A stretch of 64,000 bases of DNA from Telmatactis stephensoni (lineage: Eukaryota; Cnidaria; Anthozoa; Actiniaria; Isophelliidae), in assembly GCA_029948255.1 (NCBI GenBank), contig JALIZF010001889.1, forward strand, positions 930,001 to 994,000. The letters are read 5' to 3'. Positions 24,410-36,412 of this stretch are shown one piece after another. Made by a program: the position numbers and the translations under genes. The number at the start of each line of letters is the position of its first letter. Position 1 is the first letter of the stretch. The notes below the pieces were generated by a model. The model searched no databases and was not told the DNA's origin. It saw only the letters and a program-made list of their open reading frames with translations.

Positions 24410-24600
24410 AATAGCCGATTTGCATGATGGCGTCATTTGACTACAGCTACCAGAATGCTTTACGAATTTTCTTTCTTATTCAGATTTGTTTTCCCTCTTG
24501 AGGATAGTTAAACAATTGGTACTAATTAATTTACAAAAGAAAGTGGGCAAAGCATTCTGGTAGCTGTAGTCAAATGACGGCATCATGCAAATGGCCTATT
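24410..24600. mobile_element. Hairpin MITE, arms about 52 bp
   Basis: AATAGCCGATTTGCATGATG at the left end pairs with CATCATGCAAATGGCCTATT at the right end. Pairing continues through GACTACAGCTACCAGAATGC. The element is short and non-coding. Confidence 0.8.
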
Positions 24601-24899
24601 CTATTCGGTCTTAGATTCAGGTCCAGATTGAGATTCAGCAGGATTCAGATGTTAGATTCAGATCTCCGATCGTCAACGTTTTTTGAAATTGGTATATAAA
24701 TCTTAATCTGATTCTGACATCTGAAATTGAGTTAAAATTATATTTTTTTGTATTTTAGTCAAGGAACACAAAGCAATTGATTTATGTTTTGTCTCCAATT
24801 CAGATTAACCAACGTCAACGTTTTAACTCAGTTAACAAGTCCAAAGGGAACGATTTTAATTTTCAATAAAATGGTTGGTTCAGTATACGCTATATATCC

Positions 24900-24961
24900 G
24901 CCCCGGTTAGCTTAGTCGGTATAGAGCATGGGACTGCGTGGGTTCGAGCCCCACATTGGGC
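24900..24961 (+). pseudogene. tRNA-Lys-like sequence lacking the anticodon arm
   Basis: The 5' half GCCCCGGTTAGCTTAGTCGG resembles the acceptor and D arms of metazoan tRNA-Lys. The 3' half has a good T arm (GTGGGTTCGAGCCCCAC) and acceptor TTGGGC. About 14 bases covering the anticodon loop and the 3' side of its stem are absent between GGGACTG and CGTGGG, so it cannot decode. Confidence 0.75.
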
Positions 24962-25280
24962 GTGGTTTTCTATTTTGCCAATCTCGTCTTCAATAGACAT
25001 TGGACTTTACCTATTCTGTTACTGTTGACAAATGTTACTTGAGTAAAAATACTGAACATTTAATTTCTAATACTGAAACATTGTGTTCTCACACATTCCA
25101 TATTCTGTGCACGCAAATCCTAACTAACTAGGTCGTTTTTACTGTGGACAGTTTATAACAAATCAGGGGTTCCAGAAAGTCCTGCGTCATTCGCATTGCC
25201 ACTGTTCCCCAGAAGAATTTTTTCCATTTTTAGTAAATAGAGGTGTACGTGAGATGCTACGATGTCCCAGCCTTAGAGTC

Positions 25281-25515
25281 CTATCCTGTATCCTGATCTA
25301 AAGGTCCAAATTTCTTCACCTTGTTTTGCGACCAGTCATCGACCTCTGGTGTGATTGGGTAGAAAATATAGGCAGCTTTGTCTTTCAACTTGGCTTCCAT
25401 CGCTTCTTCCCTCCCCTCCTCTCTAAAGTAGGTTTTTCCACTTTCTTCCACTTTTTTCCACAGCCTTCGTGATGTCACTTCCTGATCCAATAGTAGAACC
25501 AGACTCATCATCTAA
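25281..25515 (-). pseudogene. Possible orphan 3' coding exon
   Basis: An open frame of about 76 codons follows an acceptor-like TTTGTCAATTTAG. Its codons make a charged, plausible sequence: EEGREEAMEAKLKDKAA, then YIFYPITPEVDDWSQNK. No signal-peptide or upstream exon can be joined. The Tc1/mariner-like insertion starts 45 bp upstream of the acceptor. It may be the last exon of a gene whose 5' part lies further upstream, or a remnant. Confidence 0.3.
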
Positions 25516-25559
25516 ATTGACAAAAATAATTAATCGATACTAAAAATATTATCTATAAA

Positions 25560-26274
25560 TACAGTCATTCTCAAAAACCGTTATCCAGATGAAAAGACGT
25601 TTAGTCATTAATAAACATATTTGCATATACAACATTTTCAATTTTCTGGCAAGAATTTTAACTTTAGCTGCAAAAATACAATCCATAATACACATTATTA
25701 TATGGCTTGATAATTTTCTGGATTCTGATTGGCTGGCGCACGGTCTGTCCAAAAGCGTATTTGAGAAGTTTGGACCATTACCATGGTAATGGTCCAACTT
25801 CCGTATTTTGTATGGACCGGGAAATTCAAAAACTACATTTTTTTAGTTTGTTTTGAGAAAAACGCCTTAGAACATCACAATAACTTGATCTTTTCTTAAA
25901 TTTCGACAATGGACAAGGAGTCTGACTGTGAGCATAATTCGCTGAGTGAATTCTATTATCCGGTTTTCGAGAGTGAAAACGAGGAAATGAGAAGACCGGA
26001 AGTTCTTTTGTTCATGGCGAAATGCCATATAATAAACGATTTATTAACCTCACTTGCTCGGTCTGAACGGAAAAATATAAGACCTCGGTCTGATATTTCC
26101 CCGTACAGACCTCGCGCTCGGTTAATAATCTCTTACTGCAATGTACTTTGGTATTTTGAATTGAACTGAAAATTGAAAATTGAAAATTGAAAATTGAAAA
26201 GTTGATATATGCAAATAAGTTTATTAAGGACTAAACGTCTTTTAATCTGGACAACCTTTTCGAGAATGACTGTA
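25560..26274. mobile_element. Tc1/mariner-like non-autonomous element
   Basis: TA-CAGTCATTCTC at the left and GAGAATGACTG-TA at the right are inverted, with pairing continuing through AGACGTTTAGTC. The TA flanks and CAGT termini fit the Tc1/mariner type. The inside has an 87-codon open frame (25909-26169) with no transposase motif, and a GAAAATT tandem run near the right end. Confidence 0.75.
26166..26199. repeat. GAAAATT tandem repeat
   Basis: About five head-to-tail copies of a 7-bp unit lie inside the right part of the Tc1/mariner-like element. Confidence 0.85.
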
Positions 26275-26281
26275 TATGTTT

Positions 26282-26503
26282 AGTACAATACAACCGGTTG
26301 AACCTCCCTTTAACGGACACCTGGTGTCCACCCTCGAAAGGTGTCCGCTTACGAGAGGTTAAAAAATCAGTGTAGAGTTTGCTATAGGAGAAGGGACCGC
26401 GAGGATCCCTGCCCACTTTTTGGACGTAAGTTTATCGGAGGTATCCGTTAGTACAGTGGAAGTTAATGCTCCCAACCCATTAGTGGAAGTTCAACTGTAC
26501 TGC
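26282..26503. mobile_element. Fragmentary MITE
   Basis: The left part GGTTGAACCTCCCTTTAACG and the right part GGAAGTTCAACTGTAC are imperfect inverted matches of a type often seen in pogo/Tigger-related MITEs. The interior is degenerate. The assignment is tentative. Confidence 0.4.
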
Positions 26504-26669
26504 ACTATCAATAACTAATTTGCATAAGAGAATCAAAATAATAGGGTACCCGTAACATGATTGTTATTGTATAATGTGCAGGTACTTATAGTCTCCATTG
26601 AAACAATTTGACACATTTGTCAACATATTCAAATAAAAGTTTCGTTAGACATAATTGTTTCCTGTAGTC

Positions 26670-26742
26670 GGCCGCGTGGCCCAATGGATAAGGCATCTGA
26701 CTACGGATCAGGGGATTCCAGGTTCGAGTCCTGGCGTGGTCG
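26670..26742 (+). tRNA. tRNA-Arg (ACG)
   Basis: This is a 73-nt cloverleaf. The acceptor GGCCGCG pairs with CGTGGTC (two G-U pairs) and the discriminator is G. The anticodon stem CTGA/TCAG holds the loop CTACGGA, so the anticodon is ACG. The T arm is CCAGG-TTCGAGT-CCTGG. The A box (TGGCCCAATGGA) and B box (GGTTCGAGTCC) are intact, and a T-run follows a few bases downstream as a Pol III terminator. Confidence 0.93.
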
Positions 26743-27060
26743 TTATTTTTTTCGAAGCATACTTTAAATAATTCAAAAATTGCAAAACTTTTCTGTAATT
26801 TTTATTCATTTTTGTTTCGAAATTGGTATTTTTTTAATGCGATACAACGAGACTGCAATTTTTTGAATACTAATCGTGTTTGCTCAAGCATTAAAATATG
26901 CATCATACACTGATCATATTCAACAGAAAAAGCCGAAGAAGCATACACGATAAAACGATTCACGACAAGTAGATGTACGATAAAAATAGGATACGCGTAA
27001 AATATCCAGTAAATTTATCAACCTTCTCATCCGCCAGTACTTCTTCACTCAGTACTTCTA

Positions 27061-27203
27061 AGGGCCGTTCACATGAAAGCGAGTTATCCCAGGTAGCAGG
27101 GATAGCAGGGATAACTCTTTCGTTTTCTTTTCCGTAGGGTACACAAAACAAAAGAGCTATCCCTGCTACCGGGGACTACTCGCCTTCATGTGAAGGGGGC
27201 CCT
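27061..27203. mobile_element. Short MITE, AGGGCC termini
   Basis: AGGGCCGTTCACATGAAAGC at the left pairs with GCCTTCATGTGAAGGGGGCCCT at the right. Inner pairing is through GGTAGCAGGGATAGC. The element is non-coding. Confidence 0.75.
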
Positions 27204-27958
27204 AAGACGTCCCCAAATGGGAGGCAGCCGGAATTTTTACTTCATTCGCAGAGCTTCAAATTCATCTTGCAACCAATTTATACAGTGTCTGAGTTAAAGA
27301 GTTGTCTCTATGGCAACGGTGATTTGGTCCGACTTTGATTGAACTCGTATCTTTAAGGGCACTGTATGCATAAAGCATTTTGTGAAAGTAGTCAATTTAC
27401 GTAAAATTGTCGTGTATTTAAAAGGCCACTTCTTCAACGTTAACCCAACAATTTTATTCACGATAGACGCCATGTTGATTACACACATGTATATTAGCTT
27501 CATGCTTACTGAGGGGGCAAACAACTTTAAATCAGGAGATTTCACTTGATTTTAGCTGCTTTATTGATATAATTTTCATTTGGATAGTATAAAACATTAT
27601 TTGGCATAAAAATAGAATACCAATGTTTGCCCCCTTGATGACCTCATGGCTAATTTACAAAACCATTCTTTCATTTATTCATTCTTTCTTTCTTTCTTCT
27701 TCTACATTTTTTAAAATTAGAATTAAAATTAAATTAAAATTCCTTATTTACCTAAGCTTAGTTCATTTCTTTCTGATTTTCTTTGTCGCCGTGATTGCAG
27801 TTCCATCAGAGAGTTTGAGTCTTTTACCTCGTTGTTTAGCATGTTATCGATGTCTGGTTGGACTGTGACATCATGATATCTAGCCTTTACAACACCTATT
27901 GATTAAAAAAACACAATCTTTCAATTCATTTGAGGCGTTATTGGAAGTTCGTGGACAC

Positions 27959-28104
27959 AATAGACCTTTCCTGAATTTACATGACTGATCACGAAACAAT
28001 AGATTCACGTCGAGGCTTGGAAAGATAAAGTAAAATGATTGTAAAGATTTACCCATCGCAGCCTCGACTTGAGATCAGTCATGCAAATTCAGGAAAGGTT
28101 TATT
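27959..28104. mobile_element. Short MITE, AATARACC termini
   Basis: AATAGACCTTTCCTGAATTT at the left pairs with AAATTCAGGAAAGGTTTATT at the right. Inner arms include CATGACTGATC and GTCGAGGCT. It is non-coding. Confidence 0.75.
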
Positions 28105-29980
28105 AGGCTGTTACTGTAGGGAGCGTTGCGTGACGAGGCTAAACACAGCTGCGAGGGAGACTACTGTTACTGAGGATCATGCGGTAACCGCTGATAGTAG
28201 CCAACTGATCATGATCATGCCAACTCAGGGGGACTGAAGGATTATCCATGGGGTGTAGGGTTATATAAATCAGAAATTAAACCATCCGATCGAGAGGATA
28301 TTTTGGAAGAAAATAGGAAGAAAAAGGCCCAGAGTCGTCTCAGGAGGAACTGCCCTGCACCCTTCACCTAAATTAACCTGTCCTGCAGCACTTGTGAATA
28401 GGAATTGAAGAGGCTTATATTGACAAGAATGAAGGTGTTTCCGGCTTCCATCGATATGGAGACGACACATCTTTTAAAGTGTTGCCGAGCAACGAAACGT
28501 TTTAACAGATTTAGCAGAACGCCCGGGGGTTACTCTCCTACATCGCTATACGGATACGTGCCGCAAAACTGGAAAGAGTACCTCCCCCCTCAGCCATCGG
28601 GGCAGAACGCCACAAGGGAAATCATGATATCATATACTAAAGGCGCGCGCGCGTCCCTAAAATATGATAAAAGGTACAACAAGTGACATTCTTCATGGTG
28701 ACTCACGAAAACAAAAATCAAAAATCACGAATTTAAAAATTTAAATTTAAATCAATCATGCTCCACTCGGCGACTAATGTCACGCAAATGCGTTAGCAGA
28801 TAATCGCTATTTTGATTGTATTCTATGACTAAATCTTTACCATCGGGCAAAATCAAGCGACATCACATCCGGGACACTCGACCGTGAAGCGGTTTTTAAT
28901 GAGATTTTTTGGTACAAATTATAAAGGAAATGTCAAAAGTCGCTCCTTTACGGATTTATTAAGAGAAATCTAGGGACTGGTTCGCTTAGGTTCCAACGGG
29001 ATTTTAAAGCGACACTTCCTGTCTAAAATCTTGGCCTTGAAAAAAATAAATTGGACTTTTTTCTTCAGTAGCAAAATTTGGCTAAAGTTGGAGTTTTTCG
29101 AATGTAAAATGTATGGAGAAAGGCGATTCCATTATGCGTATTCGTAACTGCGTGTTATAGATTTCACAAATCGCTTAGGTTCCATCTGGAAAATAATCTT
29201 TATTTATCTGATTACCATTATGCCAGATTTGGTTGAAGTTAGACAAATATTTCTGGTAGCAAAATTCGGATGTTTTGAGTAACCTATTTGGACCTTCATT
29301 CTGCATACTAATTACCTTTCCTCTACACAGACGATCGATTGCGGCTTCCCTAAGCTCCGCCTCCCTCAACTAGGGAGAGCTAGAGCGTAATAGATCTAAA
29401 ATTTGCCGCTAATAAGGTTCGAGGTATTAAGTCTTCTTTCACGACAATTAACTCAAACACTCACGAAACAAAATTTTTGTCGCCACAAATTACAAGGTAT
29501 TCAATCTTTTCTCTCACGCACACTTGGGAAAACACTTAACTGATGGTGTTCCCTGCCTAAAAAACACAAAATAAACAATTAAAAGTCAACACGGTTTTAA
29601 ATAAAGAGCTTTACTCGGTCCACGCTCATCTGAAATCATGACTTAGTATTGACTACACTTCTGGTGGCTTTAGATTAGATTTCGGCAACAACTGAGCTCT
29701 GCATGAAGTTTGAAACTCAAACAAACAGCGAATTGAGATTTCAAATTTCCCGCTATCAATGTGTCAACTCTTTTGTGACAGAGATAAATGAAAACAAACC
29801 GAATAAAATGAAAGCTTTCTGCGGTACTTTTAGCCAGTATTTATAGGACAATGGTCAAGCAATTCGAACTCGTGTCCGGCGTTCGTGCCGACTTACTTTC
29901 TCATACTTTCGCAAAATATCACTTAAGTAACAAACTCAAAAGTTCACTTATTTATGTCAATAAGCTTCCGTCTGAGGTTA
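28105..29980. other. Gene-free interval with a dispersed repeat
   Basis: No supported exon. The segment 28490-28720 (ACGTTTTAACAGATTTAGCA, then CATATACTAAAG, then CATGGTGACTCACGAAA) recurs in diverged form at 42325-42465. The interval is otherwise featureless to me. Confidence 0.5.
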
Positions 29981-29984
29981 AACT

Positions 29985-30720
29985 TTTACTGGTTTTTAGT
30001 CTTTGCTATTAAAGCTAGCAGGCACTGACACTAATCATGGAAACAACAACAAGACTGTTTAACTCTTTAAGCTTCTTTATACTGGCTCAGTTTTGAAGCT
30101 GAATCAGTGCTTCATAATAACACTCAAATGCTTCAAAAGAGATCATACACCTCGATTTCATAAGCCATGTATTTTGTTCTTTTAGCTATGTCAAAAAAAA
30201 AAAAAAAAAGAAACGCGTCTGTCTAAAATTTAAAAACTTTGCTGGCTTTGAAGTCGTTGCTAAGCAGAACAACAAAACAACAACAACTCCACTGTATCAA
30301 CTGAAACTTTCTACTCCGATTTTCAACTGAATGCTTCAGTATAACAATTCTTAATTGCTTAAGAAAAGATATTATGATTTAAATGATTTGATAAGACAAA
30401 TAAATGTTTTTACTCATTCCGGTAGAATTGTTAAAGTGGCTTCCGTTTGAAGTTAAACTTCCACTGGTCTAAGTCCTCGCTAAGCAGGACAACAAAGCAA
30501 CAACTCGGACTGTAGCATTAACTTTCTTCTCAGATTTTAAACTGAATGCTTCATAGCAATTCTCAAAAGCTTCAATAAAGATATGATAATACACCTTCAT
30601 CGATTCCATAAGGCATGTTCCTCTTACTATGTCAAAAAATTTCTGTTTGAAGTTTTAAAAACGTTTGCTGTCCGATCCCGGCTAAGTCGTTGCTAAGCAG
30701 GACAACAAAACAACAAAAAG
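29985..30720. repeat. Degenerate tandem repeats, period about 200-300 bp
   Basis: The phrase GTYGYTGCTAAGCAGRACAACAAARCAACAA and the downstream TTTTMAACTGAATGCTTCA, ATGTCAAAAAA and GATYCATAAG blocks recur about three times (near 30087-30290, 30465-30640 and 30660-30720). Copies differ by substitutions and indels. Confidence 0.55.
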
Positions 30721-31401
30721 ATTTCATGATTATGATCACGACAGAATCTGCAGAAGTTGTAGAAACACTATTCTCTTCATTTTTAAAACTATGTTTAATC
30801 AGATACATGATGCATGGAGTTTAAGATCTTTAAACATCTCTGAAAAGTTGAAGAGTTGTTTTGAGTTCAAAAACTTTTATGTTTATGATATAAACGCGCT
30901 TTCTACAAATTAAATTGATCTAGTCTTGACTACACTGTAAATTTTAGAGAGTTGTTTTTACTCCGAAAATCGAGTAGCAAAACGGTGACAGAATGACCCC
31001 GATTTCGGAGTTAAAATTACTCCACTGTGGAGGGAGTTAAAATAACTCCATGTGAGGAGTAAAAAAAGTACTCTGCATTTGGAGTAAAATTGACTCTTTC
31101 GGGGTGTTTATTACTCTGCATTTAGAGTAAAATCAACTCAGTGCCCACATAGGATGATAAGAACTTCTCTCAATTTGTAGTTAAATAGGCCAGGTTTTGT
31201 GACAAAATTACCCGGAATTTGGAGTCGGGGATTGATCGATTAATATAAATTTCATTTTCAAAAACAACAAAAAGCTTTCTTACACAAAGAAACTGAAATA
31301 GAAAGTCCCCTATTCATTCTACAAAAGACTAAAAAAGTCTTTACTTGAATTCCCTTGCGTGAAAAAAAGATAGAAAAGGTCAAGGAAAATTGTCTAATCT
31401 A

Positions 31402-34400
31402 CACTGTAAAAATGGATTGGTTGATTCTACCAATTAAAATGGTTACAACCATTTCCATTTGGTTGTTTTAACCATCAGGTTTTGGTTGCAACAATGTCAC
31501 CAATACAATTTTGGTTAAAATAACCATTGTAATTGGTAAAAGCCGTACTAATAAAATCCACTACATATAGAAGTAGGTAGCTTAAGTATAGCACAGCAAT
31601 AGTAATAGACTTAGTAAAATCCCGCGTTAAATGCCATTAATTCGAGCTCTAGTATCATTTTATGTAACCAATTTGGTTTTTGTTAAAATTACCATTTTGA
31701 TTGGTAACAATTCACTACATAGAGAGGTAGAGTATATTCAATATACAGGGCCGTAGCAAGCCTTGAAAAAACAGCCCCAGTGGGCGCTACGGCCCTGATA
31801 TAAGCGTGAAATACACGGAGTGAAATACTGGCAGACTCAGTCAAAAGCGAATATCAGGCCGGAAATGGCAGTGAGGTATATGAGTATAATGCGTAAAAAA
31901 ACTTTGTATCTAGAGGTTGATCCTATCTTATATGCAAGAAAAAAATTGCAAAAGGTATCGCTACTTTTTTCTGAGAAAAAAAGAAAAAAAAATCAAAGTA
32001 AAATCAAACTTCCTCTACAAAATCCGAGGAAAACTGGTTGCTACTCTTTAGCAAGTGACCAATGAGAGCTCTGTATTTTATCATGTGACACATTTGAATC
32101 GCTTGGCGGCGAGGCAGCCATTTTCAGTTGAACTGTTGGCGTGGGATATCTTTTGCTTCTCAAATCTCTTCTCAGTTTGTGCTAAAATCGCTTATTATTC
32201 TTGTGTGATGGAACAAGACAAGCTTAAAAAAGTTTTTCTTTCAAATGGCATTGTTTGAGTGGAAAAACTTTGGTCTTTTATCGCAATTGTCCGAAGAAGA
32301 AGCGATCTACAAAATGGCGGTTCGAAGCTGGTCTCGTGAAGGACATTAAACATGCTTGATTACTTGAGAATGGTAAGTAAGTTTGCTGTATTTTCGATTT
32401 ACTTTAGTGGCGCACAAAAACTTTCTCTTCATATCTAATGATTTAGACTTGTGAAAGAGCAGAAACAGCAGAGACTCGTACTGCTGAGCTTGATCATTCT
32501 TTGTAGCTTAATTATGTATTAAATACATGTAAGACTTATGCGAAATTTAGCCGGGAACTAATAACTAGCCGCTTGTGATTACAGTAAATCAGTGAGACTA
32601 TAATATTTGACTCCTTTATCGTTCTAGACTTCCTGGACATGATATGAATATTGCCTTCAACTTGTATGAAATTGGTAAGTGATATATTACATATGTACTT
32701 TAGTTTTCTTGTCATGATCAAGATTTATGAACTTCATGCATGGAACTAAACTGAATTCTATAAATACAATAATTGTATTTATTATCCAGCTAATTATTAG
32801 CTGGAGAACTGTGTTAGCTTCTTTTCTCTGCTACGTTTTTTGTTTTTGTTTTCGAAGCATTGCTATTGTGAGCATTTGCTCTAGATAAAGAACTATGAGT
32901 GAAAAATTCATATTGTTGAGGTTTCCAAGGGGGCCCTTGTTCCTTAAATTTACTGGAATTCCAGGGAAATAGGTCAAAAATGGCTGTAATCCAGTGGAAT
33001 TCCAAGAGGATATAAAGCCCAAATTCATTAAAATTTACCTGGAATTTCCAAAGAGGATGGCAATATTTCATGCTGGATTTCCATGGGACCAGGGGAGTTA
33101 AAACAGACCTCAACAGGGGGAGTGTAGATAAAGATTGGAATAGCCCATTTTCAAGATAAATGATGGATCAATTTTTGTAGATGAGTGCAAAATATTGAAT
33201 TAGGTGTTGCATGTTTGCTCATGATGCTTTTAATTTCCCATTATAGAGTGGTACTCTTGATGATGTTCAGCCAATGGCAGTTTATTTTTGCTGAAGGAAT
33301 GGTAGCCCATCAAAGCTGTAATTAATTCTGATCAGTTTTTTTAAGAAATGTTCAGTACCCAAAAAGTAGACAATGCAACAATAATTTTTGAAATTTATAA
33401 GTGTATGCAAAGTTTCTTTTTTGTCACAACTGCAAAAAAATTGAAGATTGTTTAGCCAATTGGAGTCATACACATGTATGTCAATACAATGTCTCATTCC
33501 AAAGTGAAAAAATCAAATACATATCTATATATAGTGTTCTGAACACCTTTCAATCACAGAAACAAAGTGCTGAATGTCTTGGAGTCATTGATATACCAGG
33601 GTAAGATTTGCATTGCTTATGCTTGCCTTTTGGTGTATGTCTTGCTGAGGCTGTTGACATACTGGCAGCCTTGCTTGATACTCTTTTGTGGCATTTTAGT
33701 ATATTTGAATCTGTAGTTTTTGTTTAGAGAACAGAACTTGAAGATTATCAGATTTTGTCTTAATGAATTTGACCCTTAACTGACATATATATTCAGTGGC
33801 TATTGGCTGTATGCATGACAAAATTGAAACTAGCATCTATTCGGTAAAACTATTGGAGTAGATTTTTCATTTGTATTCCTTGTAAACAATAAGCCCAAAG
33901 GGTGATGTCATTTTGACCCCACTCTCCTTACCAGAATCCTTTTCAAGAATTTTTTTTATATTCAAGTGTTACAGTGCATTTCTTATAACTTTTGAAGATT
34001 ATGTGAAATGCACTGTAAATTCCTTCAAGAATACAAAGTAGTTTTAATTAGTGAACAAAAACTGCTCAAAAGGGTTCTGGTATAGAGAGAGGGTCAACAC
34101 GTCATCACTCTTTGGACTTACTGTGACTTGTTAACATATTTATGTCTATAACTGAAGTTGTACATATTAGCCTATATTGTCATCAGTGTGTCCATACAAT
34201 AAAAATGTTGATATAACCAAATGTCTAATTGGTTAATTTAACAGCATAGTTTTACCATTACTAAATGGTTAAATTAACAGACTTCAACCAAAAAGAATTG
34301 GTTATCTCAGACCCACCATGGGTACCCTTTGAAATTGGTTAAAATGACCACACATTGGGTCAAATTCACCATAGATAATTGGTAGTTCTTACCTCCAGAA

Positions 34401-34539
34401 AATGGTAGTTTCAACCATTCCAATTGTTAATTTTGACCAAAACATCTACTGTTTGAAATAACCATTATTTATGTTTACCTCAGACCCACATTTTTAACCA
34501 ATTTTACTAGGTTAAAATAACCAGTCCATTTTTACAGTG
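31402..34539. mobile_element. 3.1-kb nested DNA transposon with CACTG termini (inner)
   Basis: CACTGTAAAAATGGATTGGTT at the left is matched by the complement of AACCAGTCCATTTTTACAGTG at the right, again flanked by TA. Subterminal repeats are variants of TTGGTTAAAWTAACCA. The interior (ORFs at 31820-32258 and others) has no recognisable transposase. Its ends differ from those of the outer element beyond CACTGTAAA, so it is a related but separate family. Confidence 0.75.
31745..31797. mobile_element. Minimal inverted repeat, CAGGGCCGTAG ends
   Basis: CAGGGCCGTAGCA and GCGCTACGGCCCTG flank about 25 bp. This resembles the fused ends of a hAT-type MITE. It lies inside the inner CACTG element. Confidence 0.6.
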
Positions 34540-36412
34540 TAGAACAATTTTAGATATCAGAATCAAAAGATCGATAAGCCTGACTTTTTCTGGATTTTTC
34601 TCCAACTCAGATGGAAATAACAATCACGCGAACGCTCGCCATCACAAACCCAACGGCAAAAGCTAAACGGAAAACAAATGAATCTTTAAAAATAAAGAAA
34701 TTTTTATGATGATCATGAATTCCAGGTTGAAATTTTCGTTTTTGTTTCATACATTAAGTGTCAAGAAGATAGATGACATTGTTTAGTTTTTATGAAAGCG
34801 AAGTTGAGTTAACTCACCAATTCTGTGTCAAAGCCTGATTCAAAAGAAAACTTTGAATCACAACCTATAGAGTCGTTTTTCTTCCTAAAAACAGTTGTAA
34901 CAAAGAAAAAACACAAAACCTTTAACAAAACATAATTTATTTACTATATTCTACTCTAAAGAGCGAGTTTTTAATTGACAAAGTTGTCCCAGAACACTTC
35001 ATGTGAAAGCTTACGAAGGGCTTGTCAATACGATAACTTCAAAGAGCAAAAATCCAACAAAAAAGATCTCAATCGTCTAAAAAATTATACCAAAGCAATC
35101 ATAGAATTTTTTTGGCAGTCTGAGATATCAGATGAAAGATAAGAAATTGTTAGGAAGTACCTTATAGAGTGATTTTGTCCAACACCTCTGTCCACCATTT
35201 TGTTTTTCAAAACTGCTCTATTTTCTAACTTAGCTTTGGCGCTAGATGAAACGCTAGATGATTGGTGAAAATTCAATTTCATTGTTTTTCCGGTGTTTTC
35301 ATTGGCTAAAATCAAAGTAGAGTCATTTTAACTCCCCTGTTTCCTCTAACTACTCCACTTTAAATAGAGTTGATTTTACTCCACTTTTCACAACTCCAGA
35401 ACTAGAGTAAAAACAACTCTAGTTCCTGTTCAGAGGAGTAGATTTTACTCCTTCTTTGGAGTCACTTTTACTCCTTTCAAATTACTCTCCTTGGCAGAGT
35501 ACTTTTTACTCTACCGTAAGAGTAAAAACAACTCTCTAAAATTTACAGTGTAGTGTGATCGCCGGGTTATCTGGTATGGTCGGATGTGCGGCTTATCGGT
35601 CATGGATTCTGTTTCTTAGCTACTATTATATTAAAACTAATCACTCAGTAAATCCAACCAAGTTCGGATTATGCCGGTAATCTTCCGCACAGAATTTAGA
35701 AGCTAACACAGCTGATAATCGATTAAATCAGATGGGAATAAGGGATTTCATGTCACTTTGACTGACACTTTGATTGACAAATGTCAAATTTTGCTAGCAA
35801 AGTGATCGGTACCCATGGGAATGAATTTGACCAATGAAATCAAGATCCATATATTAGACCTAATCAGTATGCAAATTATTCCATTTGGTTGCTGACTTGT
35901 CATCCGTGAGTAGATGTCGCCGAGAACAATAGAATTTTGCCCGATGACGTTGCTGTTCAATCTGTAACACCTGTTGCGTTGTGCAATATCTGACAAATCG
36001 AGGGAATTTGTAACGCAATTAAACACCAATAAATGGTTACCACTGACTGGGAAATGGACACGTGAAAATGAGCAATTAATAGAGCAGGCATATCAAAATT
36101 AATTTCTGCGAAGACAATATTTGGAAACATTGCACTCATAGAAGATTTGAAAAAACTCTATACCCCAAACCTATACAGCAACCACCTTCTTATCAACTCC
36201 TTATTGGGAGTTAAACAAATCGAACTGATTTGACGTTTGATGCGCGGTGATCACAAAAATATCAGTCTTTAATAGTATTGGTAATGTGTCTTTTGTAAGC
36301 AACAATCAGTATTACACGAAAACCGAACGGCAAGAGCACGACAATAGACCATATTCATTTTATCAGCTTTATTTTTGATATATACTGACATCACTTGGTA
36401 AATGACATTCAT

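Larger units (their letters stand above)
30933..35550. mobile_element. 4.6-kb DNA transposon with CACTG termini (outer)
   Basis: The left end CACTGTAAATTTTAGAGAGT and the right end ACTCTCTAAAATTTACAGTG are perfect inverted repeats flanked on both sides by TA. The subterminal 200 bp on each side is packed with variants of GGAGTAAAA and GAGTTAAAAT in opposite orientations. CACTG ends and subterminal repeats recall EnSpm/CACTA elements, but those make 3-bp duplications, so the superfamily is open. No transposase is visible. A second element is nested inside. Confidence 0.75.

Noticed and set aside
25909..26169. Possible transposase ORF in the Tc1/mariner-like element
   Set aside because: 87 codons with no DDE/D or helix-turn-helix motif; too short.
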